Source: Firmicutes bacterium UBA5201
GTDB taxonomy: Bacteria; Bacillota; Clostridia; Peptostreptococcales; Acidaminobacteraceae
Direction of reading: 5' to 3'
Assembly: GCA_002412775.1 (NCBI GenBank)
Contig: DHVT01000017.1
Coordinates: 62,001-126,000 of the forward strand
DNA length: 64,000 nt
Shown: one piece after another, positions 58,176 to 64,000 of the stretch
How positions within the stretch are numbered: position 1 is the stretch's first letter
Layout: each line of letters begins with the position of its first letter
Notes under the pieces: model-generated
What the model saw: only the letters and a program-made list of their open reading frames with translations
Told to the model about the DNA's origin: nothing
Database searches by the model: none
Program-made: the position numbers and the translations under genes

Positions 58176-59087
58176 TCAAATCAACCATTCACCCATCAAA
58201 GAACCGATCAAGGCAACCGCAGACTTGGCTGTTTCGTTGTTATTGTCAATGATCGGATTCACTTCCACGAATTCCGCACTGACAACTTTTTCTGTAAGTG
58301 CGATCATTTCGAGTGCAAAATGGCTCTCACGATAAGTCAAACCACCTGGAACTCTTGTTCCTGTACCCTGAACAAATACCGGATCCATACTGTCCATATC
58401 GAAACTCACATGGATGCCGTCCGTACCGTTTGAAGCGATTTGAATCGCGCGCTTCATCACTTCAGGCATACCTAAAAGATCAATTTCGTGCATAGTGAAA
58501 ACAGTGATTCCGAGTTCCTTGAGCACTTTTCTTTCACCTGTGTCCAAATCCCTACATCCTACAAGTACAATGTTTTTAGAATCAATTTTGCTTTGGGCAC
58601 CACCAATGGAAACCAGTTTATCATGCCCGATGCCCAAACTGACCGCAACTGGCATACCGTGAATATTCCCCGATGGAGAAGTGGATTCGGAGTTGATGTC
58701 ACCATGAGCGTCAAACCAGATTACGCCCAGTTTTTTATAATGTTGCAAAACACCGGCGATTGTACCGATGGCGACACTATGGTCTCCACCGAGAACCAGA
58801 GGGAATCGTCCTTCTTCCAAAGTGTCGGATACTCTTTTACATAATTCTGTATTGACCCTTGCCACTTCATCCAAATTTTTCAGGTTTGTACCTTCTGAAA
58901 TCGGACTTACAGGTTTTACCGCAACGATATCTCCTTTGTCAGCCACTTCGTAACCAATGTTCTGAAGCCTTTCAGTCACTCCAGCATAACGGATCGCGGC
59001 CGGTCCAAGACTAACTCCTGGTGTCCCTGCGGCAAGATCAAGAGCAACACCAATAATCGACAATTTTGAATTTATAGATGGTTTCAT
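58176..59087 (-). CDS. rocF: Arginase
   Basis: Splits arginine into ornithine and urea with a dimanganese site. Landmarks: LSIIGVALDLAAGTPGVSLGP, FPLVLGGDHSVAIGTI, GVIWFDAHGDINSESTSPSGNIHG (in two blocks), LVGCRDLD and VSFDMDSMDP (metal-ligand motifs GGDH, DAHGD and DxDxxDP). 303 residues, typical of Bacillota arginase. GGGAGGG lies 6 bases before the chosen ATG. The window also holds rocB for arginine breakdown and argGH for its synthesis; this suggests tight regulation so the two do not run together. A palindrome lies upstream. Confidence 0.96.
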   Translation of the reverse strand: MKPSINSKLSIIGVALDLAAGTPGVSLGPAAIRYAGVTERLQNIGYEVADKGDIVAVKPVSPISEGTNLKNLDEVARVNTELCKRVSDTLEEGRFPLVLGGDHSVAIGTIAGVLQHYKKLGVIWFDAHGDINSESTSPSGNIHGMPVAVSLGIGHDKLVSIGGAQSKIDSKNIVLVGCRDLDTGERKVLKELGITVFTMHEIDLLGMPEVMKRAIQIASNGTDGIHVSFDMDSMDPVFVQGTGTRVPGGLTYRESHFALEMIALTEKVVSAEFVEVNPIIDNNNETAKSAVALIGSLMGEWLI

Positions 59088-59152
59088 TTGTTTCCCTCCC
59101 AAATCAAGTATGATCACACAAAATATTACTTTCCACTATATCCCATTTTATG

Positions 59153-59171
59153 CATTATGCATTGCATAATG
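59153..59171. promoter_or_regulatory. Perfect palindrome upstream of rocF
   Basis: CATTATGCA-T-TGCATAATG, two 9-base arms around a single central base, 66 bases upstream of the rocF start codon. Its AT-rich TGCAT motifs are reminiscent of ArgR/AhrC boxes, but the spacing differs from the standard 18-base box, so another repressor or activator is equally likely. Confidence 0.55.
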
Positions 59172-59229
59172 TATATTTATCTCTGATTTTACTTCTTTTC
59201 TTTTCATTTGTCCAGACCTATTCCAAGAT

Positions 59230-59925
59230 TTATTTCATAATTGCATGTATTAGCAATCTAGCATTGTCGAATTCATAAGTACATGTTACCAGTGTCAATA
59301 ATTTCAAATCTTTTTGTTCATCGATATTCATGTCATGCATAGACGCACGGTTCATCGCCTTGACATATTCCATTAATTTGTCATCATCCAAATCTAGAAC
59401 AAGGTAATAAGTATACGCTGATACAATCTGGACTGAAATAATTTCAAATTCATTTGTTTCTCTTCGACCCCTTAAAGTTATGATCTTATTTTTTTCAAGA
59501 AAATCCTCATCTTTATAACGATGTAAATCATGAAATTTTGTACCGTTTTGCATATAATGCCCATATACAACCATATGGTTGTCATAAAAATTGCCCTGAT
59601 TGCGATAATCCAAATAAAGTGCCCCGGCACTATTTTTTCTGTTGAGGTAATCATACTTCAAGTAATGCTCGTTATCATAGCCCTTCACCAAAGGTTCGTT
59701 AATCGACGTGCCATCGATTTCAATCCATCCCGCAAACTCATCATTCGCTTCAATATATTCCGAAAACGGGTTTATGTACGGTATTTTTAGTGGAGTCACC
59801 CTTTTGATCTCCACATCGGAAACAACGATTTGACCGGATGAAACACCAAATGACGGCGTAGTGATCACCAAAACCAAAAATATTGTCAACGCAAAAAACA
59901 ACCCAAAGCTGCATTTGGGTTTCAT
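59230..59925 (-). CDS. srtB: Class B sortase
   Basis: A 231-residue exported transpeptidase. N-terminal hydrophobic anchor (about residues 9-26), then the sortase B pattern: FAGWIEIDGTSINEPLVKGYDNEHYLKYD in two blocks, LYLDYRNQGNFYDNHMVVYGH with the catalytic His, and LLTLVTCTYEFDNARLLIHA with catalytic Cys and Arg. Sortase B usually anchors a few dedicated proteins such as haem receptors. No protein with an NPxTG-like signal is evident in this window. It is last in a three-gene run with the DUF6465-like and cytochrome-b5-like genes. Confidence 0.93.
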   Translation of the reverse strand: MKPKCSFGLFFALTIFLVLVITTPSFGVSSGQIVVSDVEIKRVTPLKIPYINPFSEYIEANDEFAGWIEIDGTSINEPLVKGYDNEHYLKYDYLNRKNSAGALYLDYRNQGNFYDNHMVVYGHYMQNGTKFHDLHRYKDEDFLEKNKIITLRGRRETNEFEIISVQIVSAYTYYLVLDLDDDKLMEYVKAMNRASMHDMNIDEQKDLKLLTLVTCTYEFDNARLLIHAIMK

Positions 59926-59947
59926 AAAATCACCTCATTGCTATTCA

Positions 59948-60166
59948 TCAGGCGTTGAGCAACACGGCACCACTACATTTTTCGCATGTATAATAAGCAG
60001 TGACTGCCGTGCCCTCAATGTTGATGTAGATTTCCACCGACTCGGCATCCTCAACACTTTTGCCTCTATTGATTACATCCTCTTTGATCCGTGCTAAAAT
60101 CTCTTCCTCCTTAAGATTGGCGATATTAACACCCTCCATTTGTAAACTCAATACTTTTACTTCCAT
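59948..60166 (-). CDS. DUF6465-like small protein
   Basis: A 72-residue protein with a basic/acidic helical start (NIANLKEEEILARIKEDVIN) and a strand-rich end with ESVEIYINIEGTAVTAYYTC plus EKCSGAVLL. The VEIYI...AYY pattern matches the small DUF6465 group, with two extra Cys (CEKC) that may bind metal. GGGGTATAG precedes the ATG. It sits between the cytochrome-b5-like lipoprotein and sortase genes. Confidence 0.7.
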   Translation of the reverse strand: MEVKVLSLQMEGVNIANLKEEEILARIKEDVINRGKSVEDAESVEIYINIEGTAVTAYYTCEKCSGAVLLNA

Positions 60167-60179
60167 TGCTATACCCCTT

Positions 60180-60551
60180 TCATTCTAGAACCCCCACTTT
60201 TGTTGCTCTATCGAGGACAGATAATCCATGTGGAGATTTGTTAATGATGATATCCGTCAAATCTTGTCCCGCATCATAGCCATTATGAGTGCCACCCTTC
60301 CATCTTGGAAGATCTGTGACATCGTATATCACACCTTGAACGGCTACGTAAGCTCTAGCTCCGTCCTTGCCATCAAATTCAGCAAGCTCCTCAAGTGTGA
60401 AAGTTGGTAATTCCTCTTCATTTTCAACTGGTTCACTAACCACCGGCTCGTCAGTTTCCACCTGGGGCTGTTCTGTACTGCACCCCATCGCCATCAGTAA
60501 AACCAAGAGCATCGTCAAAATGAGAGCAGTCCATTTCAAACGGCTTGTCAT
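60180..60551 (-). CDS. Cytochrome-b5-like haem/steroid-binding lipoprotein
   Basis: A 123-residue lipoprotein; the lipobox is MAMGC in the first 26 residues. The linker is Glu/Pro-rich, then the domain FTLEELAEFDGKDGARAYVA, VIYDVTDLPRW and HNGYDAGQDLTDIIINKSPH follows the bacterial cytochrome-b5-like domain (COG4892), whose two His residues (one in HNGYD, one in SPHG) could bind haem. The ATG was chosen because AAAGGAGGTG lies upstream; the GTG three codons earlier is on that site. In an apparent operon with the next two genes. Confidence 0.85.
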   Translation of the reverse strand: MTSRLKWTALILTMLLVLLMAMGCSTEQPQVETDEPVVSEPVENEEELPTFTLEELAEFDGKDGARAYVAVQGVIYDVTDLPRWKGGTHNGYDAGQDLTDIIINKSPHGLSVLDRATKVGVLE

Positions 60552-60586
60552 TTGAGTCACCTCCTTTTGTCATTGATACCCAAATA

Positions 60587-60616
60587 AGGGGACAGCAAAT
60601 CACTTTGCTGTCCCCT
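60587..60616 (-). terminator. Hairpin at the end of the xanthine dehydrogenase operon
   Basis: Perfect 13-bp stem AGGGGACAGCAAA / TTTGCTGTCCCCT with a 4-base TCAC loop, 7 bases beyond the large-subunit stop. The tail on the minus strand is TATTTGGG, so it is a strong hairpin but a weak T run. Confidence 0.7.
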
Positions 60617-60622
60617 CATCAA

Positions 60623-62911
60623 TCATTTGCTCATCATCTGCCATAAATCCTCGCTTCTTATAGGAAGCTTTCTAAGCCTGATTCCAGTGGCATTGTAGAT
60701 CGCATTCGCAATCGCCGCAGGTGGTGTATCGATACCGATTTCCCCCACTGATTTGGCACCAAAAGGGCCACTTGGTTCAAAACTGTCTACAAAATCGATG
60801 TGCATCGGTCCCACATCCATACGAGTAGGGACTTTATAAGTCAAAAATGAGTTGTTGTATAGTCTTCCGTTGCTCCTGTAGATGGCCTCTTCATAAAGCG
60901 TCATTCCAATACCTTGAAGAAGTGCCCCTTCCACCTGGATTCTCGCCAGATTGGGATTGACTACTGTACCACAGTCCACTGAAGCATGATATTCGAGAAC
61001 TTCTATCCGGCCCGTTCTTGGATCAATCTCTATCTCACATGCGCCTGCCATATATGGAGGTGGCGCTTTTTCCCCGACAAAGGACCCGCTTGATACGAGC
61101 TGTTCTTGCTGTTCAGAATAATAAAGCACAGTGGAGAACGCCTTGAGTGTCATTTCCTGACTGCCCGCCCTCACGGTTTTACCATCATAACTCACATCCT
61201 CAGTTCCGAAAAAGCGTCTGGCTTTGTCCAGTATGATTTCGACCATGCTTTCAGCGGCAATTCGAACACTATGTCCGGAGACATAGGTCGTGCTGGATGC
61301 GTATGCGCCCGTATCAAACGGCGTCAAATCCGTATCCGATGAATATACGATGATCTGGTCTACAGACACACCTAGTGTTTCAGCAGCCATTTGAGCCAAA
61401 ATCGTATCCGAGCCCGTCCCAATGTCCGTCGCACCCACGACAAGGCTGAAAAAACCGTCGTCATTAAGTTTGATGATTGCCGATGCCATATCGATTCCCG
61501 GAATACCCGAGCCTTGCATAGCCAGGGCCATGCCCACTCCTCTGATCTTACCATCCGGCATCTCGCGTTTAGGATACTTTGCTTTCCACTGAATGCTATC
61601 CATCACATTTTCGATACACTTGTCCAGTTTACAGGACTCGATAATCATGGCCACGCCCTCTTTGCCCTCACCCATGACTTCGAAAATCTCAGAAGTCTCA
61701 CCTTCTTTGATCATGTTCATCTTTCTGAGTATTACAGGATCCATCTCCAGTTTTGAGGCAAGCTCATCAATGATGGACTCCAGTGCGAAATTGCCTTGAA
61801 TTGCGCCGTATCCCCGATATGCTCCAGCAGGTGTGGTGTTCGTATAGACAACATCCCCTTTGAATCCAACGGATTCCACGTGATTGTAAAGCGGCAGATT
61901 CTTCGCACCAGTGACCATCAAAACAGTCAGCGCATGCTCACCATAAGCACCCGTGTTGGATAGCACTTTCATATCCAGTGCCTTGATGGTCCCATCTTTC
62001 ATGGCACCCACGGTCAAATCGATCCTCATGGCATGTCTTGTATAGGTGGATTCAAAAACCTCTTTGCGTGTATAGATCATCTTTGCGGGTTTACCTGTCA
62101 TTTTAGTGACAAGTGCCACATAAAATTCTCCGTGAATGGCCTGTTTCCCTCCAAATCCGCCACCGATTCTAGGTTTGATCACTCTGACTTTGGAAAGGTC
62201 TATCCCAAGGTTTCGCGCAACAATTCTCCTGACATGAAAAGGCGTTTGGGTGGAGGACATTATAGTAAGCCGGTCCTGAACATCATAATATGAAGTGACA
62301 TTATGAGGTTCCGCCATAGCATGACTTTGTGCCTGGGTATAATAAGTGGCATGGTGCACCACGTCGCAGCCTTCAAGCGTTTTTGGCACATCACCGATCA
62401 TCATCTCATAAGATGCGGCCAAATTGCGTTTCGCATCGTGACCAATCGGGAACATGCTGAATGTGTTCTCGTCTGCATGGATCAGCGTTTCATGGTCCAG
62501 CGCGGTCTCAAAATCGATGATCGCTGTTTTGAGCTCATATTTCACTTTGATTTGACTCATGGCGAGATCCACCATATGTTCCGAGGTTCCGGCCACAACT
62601 GCTACGGCATCGCCCACATATCTCAAGGTTTTGTCGAGGATCTTCGCATCATATGGCGATGGTTCGGGATACCCCTGACCAGCCCTTGAAAATATGACAT
62701 CCGGCACATTGAGGTGCGTCAGGACACATTTTATTTCAGGAATCATAAGTGCCTTTGACGTGTCAATGGATGTGATTTCAGCATGTGCATGTGGGCTTCT
62801 GAGCACTTTTACAATCAAAGCGTCGCGTGGTGCGAAATCATCCGTAAAAGCTGGTTTGCCGAGCACAAGCCCCATACCGTCCACTTTTGGAATCGATTTG
62901 TTCACACTCAT
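60623..62911 (-). CDS. xdhA: Xanthine dehydrogenase, molybdopterin-binding subunit
   Basis: A 762-residue molybdenum hydroxylase of the xanthine oxidase family. Landmarks: RAGQGYPEPSPYDAKIL (replaces a longer substrate loop), VRVIKPRIGGGFGGKQ, AYRGYGAIQGNFALE, VGATDIGTGSDTILAQMAAE (cofactor loop), DCGTVVNPNLARIQVEGALLQGIG and the catalytic Glu in AKSVGEIGIDTPPAAIANAI. Short spacing to the FeS subunit (4-base overlap) and separate FAD subunit is the three-protein arrangement. Purine hydroxylation is the likely role; nicotinate-type enzymes share this fold, so the exact substrate is uncertain. Confidence 0.92.
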   Translation of the reverse strand: MSVNKSIPKVDGMGLVLGKPAFTDDFAPRDALIVKVLRSPHAHAEITSIDTSKALMIPEIKCVLTHLNVPDVIFSRAGQGYPEPSPYDAKILDKTLRYVGDAVAVVAGTSEHMVDLAMSQIKVKYELKTAIIDFETALDHETLIHADENTFSMFPIGHDAKRNLAASYEMMIGDVPKTLEGCDVVHHATYYTQAQSHAMAEPHNVTSYYDVQDRLTIMSSTQTPFHVRRIVARNLGIDLSKVRVIKPRIGGGFGGKQAIHGEFYVALVTKMTGKPAKMIYTRKEVFESTYTRHAMRIDLTVGAMKDGTIKALDMKVLSNTGAYGEHALTVLMVTGAKNLPLYNHVESVGFKGDVVYTNTTPAGAYRGYGAIQGNFALESIIDELASKLEMDPVILRKMNMIKEGETSEIFEVMGEGKEGVAMIIESCKLDKCIENVMDSIQWKAKYPKREMPDGKIRGVGMALAMQGSGIPGIDMASAIIKLNDDGFFSLVVGATDIGTGSDTILAQMAAETLGVSVDQIIVYSSDTDLTPFDTGAYASSTTYVSGHSVRIAAESMVEIILDKARRFFGTEDVSYDGKTVRAGSQEMTLKAFSTVLYYSEQQEQLVSSGSFVGEKAPPPYMAGACEIEIDPRTGRIEVLEYHASVDCGTVVNPNLARIQVEGALLQGIGMTLYEEAIYRSNGRLYNNSFLTYKVPTRMDVGPMHIDFVDSFEPSGPFGAKSVGEIGIDTPPAAIANAIYNATGIRLRKLPIRSEDLWQMMSK

Positions 62912-63363
62912 GACTTTTCCACCTCCAAATATGCCGCAATAGCGCGGTGCTGCCCTTCAAATCCAGAGCACCTGCACATATTGCCTGCCATATAATGCTT
63001 TACCTCATCCATGGTCGGTTTCGGATTTTCTTCAAACAGTGCGATCAGACTCATCATATGACCTGGCGAACAATAACCGCATTGCTCCACGCCTTCAGCG
63101 GTCATAAATTCCGCAATGGCTCTGACTTTCTCCTGTACACCTTCCACTGTAACGATTTTCTTGCGGTTGGCACGCACGGTAAGATACGAACATGATGGCA
63201 CAAGTTGGCCATCCACTATGATGTGGCACATGCCGCAAGACGTTGTATCACACCCTCTTTTCACGCTTTTGAAACCCAATTTTCTAAGCGTATCGAGTAA
63301 TACTTCATCGGGTTCGGCCGAAAAACCGAAATGGTCCCCATTGATGATCAAGGTCACTTCCAT
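62908..63363 (-). CDS. xdhC: Xanthine dehydrogenase, 2Fe-2S subunit
   Basis: A 151-residue subunit carrying two 2Fe-2S clusters. N-terminal ferredoxin-like cluster: RGCDTTSCGMCHIIVDGQLVPSC; C-terminal cluster: CGYCSPGHMMSL and GNMCRCSGFEGQHRAI. These are the plant-type and second cluster motifs of the family. GGGGGGAG lies before the chosen ATG, within the end of the FAD subunit gene. Passes electrons from the molybdenum site to FAD. The symbol is by analogy with three-subunit enzymes. Confidence 0.92.
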   Translation of the reverse strand: MEVTLIINGDHFGFSAEPDEVLLDTLRKLGFKSVKRGCDTTSCGMCHIIVDGQLVPSCSYLTVRANRKKIVTVEGVQEKVRAIAEFMTAEGVEQCGYCSPGHMMSLIALFEENPKPTMDEVKHYMAGNMCRCSGFEGQHRAIAAYLEVEKS

Positions 63364-64000
63364 GTCTCTCCCCCCTCCCAAATATCCTCTAAAAGCGCCA
63401 TCGCAAGTGCTTTTCTATACTCAGCGCTCGCTCTGTGGTCTGTTCCGAATTCAAATTGCTCGACCGAGCTGAGCACATCACCCGGACCGTCCACACTGAC
63501 ACATTTTGAATGGCCAGGTCTGGCGCCAATGCTCACGCAGTAGCCCTCTTTTTTCGTCACACAGACATTCACCAGCGCAAAATCCGTATAAATGGTCTTA
63601 TAAGCTTTGTAAGCACTTTTTTCAGGCATCTTGAACGTCATATGCGTCAAGATATCGCAGCAGGGAAGTCCGTTTTCCAAATAATCTTGAAGTGGCATAT
63701 CTCCTGATGAATGGAAATGAAGTGTCGTATCCAATGAAAGCAGCACAGGAATCACATCCGAAAATGGATATCTCCCCATCACACTGCCTCCGATAGTCGC
63801 CATGTTTCTCACCGAGACCCCCGCAATCTGCTTCATCGCTTCAGTCAAAGCCTCCGGCAATCCGATATGCTTTTCAATCTGCCTAAGCGTCGTCATCGCA
63901 CCGATTTCCACCCGATCTCCGGTGATGTTGACGCCATCGAGCCCCAAATCGGCCAAATCGATCATCAACGGTACAGTTCGATTCTGTAATCTCAGGAAGA
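63354..64000 (-). CDS. xdhB: Xanthine dehydrogenase, FAD-binding subunit, truncated at the right edge
   Basis: The visible part (about 215 residues) is open to the right edge. It reads LRLQNRTVPLMIDLADLGLDG, typical of the conserved FAD-subunit block (first strand of the VAO fold), then TIGGSVMGRYPFSDVIPVLLSLDTTLHF, PCCDILTHMTFKMP and CVSIGARPGHSKCV, with the ATIGGS motif at the FAD site. The frame stays open to the last base with no convincing start, so the N terminus and promoter lie outside. Its stop overlaps the FeS gene start. First gene of the operon as seen. Confidence 0.88.
   Translation of the reverse strand, partial: FLRLQNRTVPLMIDLADLGLDGVNITGDRVEIGAMTTLRQIEKHIGLPEALTEAMKQIAGVSVRNMATIGGSVMGRYPFSDVIPVLLSLDTTLHFHSSGDMPLQDYLENGLPCCDILTHMTFKMPEKSAYKAYKTIYTDFALVNVCVTKKEGYCVSIGARPGHSKCVSVDGPGDVLSSVEQFEFGTDHRASAEYRKALAMALLEDIWEGGETWK

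Noticed and set aside
59100..59200. Sigma54 promoter for rocF
   Set aside because: No -24/-12 element in the upstream region, despite RocR/SigL control in Bacillus.
1..64000. tRNA, rRNA, phage or insertion sequence
   Set aside because: No transposase, integrase, phage gene, tRNA-like fold or rRNA segment was recognised by eye; a tRNAscan and rRNA search would settle small RNAs.

Overview
The window is about 64 kb of a moderately AT-rich bacterial chromosome, almost certainly an anaerobic member of the Bacillota (Clostridia). The signs are strong AGGAGG-type ribosome binding sites with frequent TTG/GTG starts, TTGACA/TATAAT promoters, short T-tailed terminators, a T-box leader, a TPP riboswitch, a HisZ-dependent short HisG, sortase B, RocB and many lipoproteins. 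A Fusibacter-like organism is my guess, with low confidence. No rRNA, tRNA, prophage, insertion sequence or CRISPR array was seen. Two genes run off the edges: an HD-domain protein at the left and a xanthine-dehydrogenase FAD subunit at the right.

Layout. 1-5.5 kb: polyphosphate operon (57-aa zinc-ribbon-like protein, ppx, ppk, HD protein), a ROK glucokinase and a bacteriohemerythrin. 5.5-10.1 kb: acetyltransferase, NatAB-like ABC exporter, EamA transporter, phosphoesterase. 10.1-14.2 kb: thiC-thiW-thiD-thiM-thiE behind a TPP riboswitch with terminator. 14.2-20 kb: radical SAM protein, DUF5320 protein with a double operator, several small genes, and two convergent lipoprotein genes separated by a cluster of four hairpins. 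20-26.9 kb: rocB, a Crp-family regulator, a zincin, an ArsC-like protein, a PQ-loop protein, then argGH behind a T-box that probably reads an arginine codon. 26.9-31.4 kb: DEAD-box helicase, a membrane GGDEF/HD-GYP protein and a ProX-type deacylase.

31.4-39 kb is a complete, tightly overlapping histidine operon, hisZGDCBHAFIE. It is preceded by a 17-codon leader peptide ending in four consecutive His codons and a stop, then an attenuator and a second terminator. 39.1-44 kb is a self-contained signalling unit: a histidine kinase with an extracellular amino-acid-binding-type domain, an NtrC-type sigma54 activator, and an alanine/glycine:sodium symporter whose upstream region carries a sigma54 promoter and an inverted repeat that could be the activator site.

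44-64 kb holds a glutamate-synthase-like FMN protein, TPM/LemA proteins, a redox/metal group (MBL hydrolase, glutaredoxin, ZIP transporter), a secreted SGNH hydrolase behind an unassigned structured RNA with terminator, an EamA transporter with a histidine-rich tail, a three-gene ABC-2 exporter, rocF behind a perfect palindrome, a sortase B/cytochrome-b5-like group and the xanthine dehydrogenase genes.

The best leads are in leader RNAs and gene ends rather than in new protein families: the His-codon attenuator with tandem terminators, the sigma54 sensor-regulator-transporter unit, the pseudoknot-like RNA at 51.73-51.84 kb, and the repeated habit of placing stop codons inside terminator stems.
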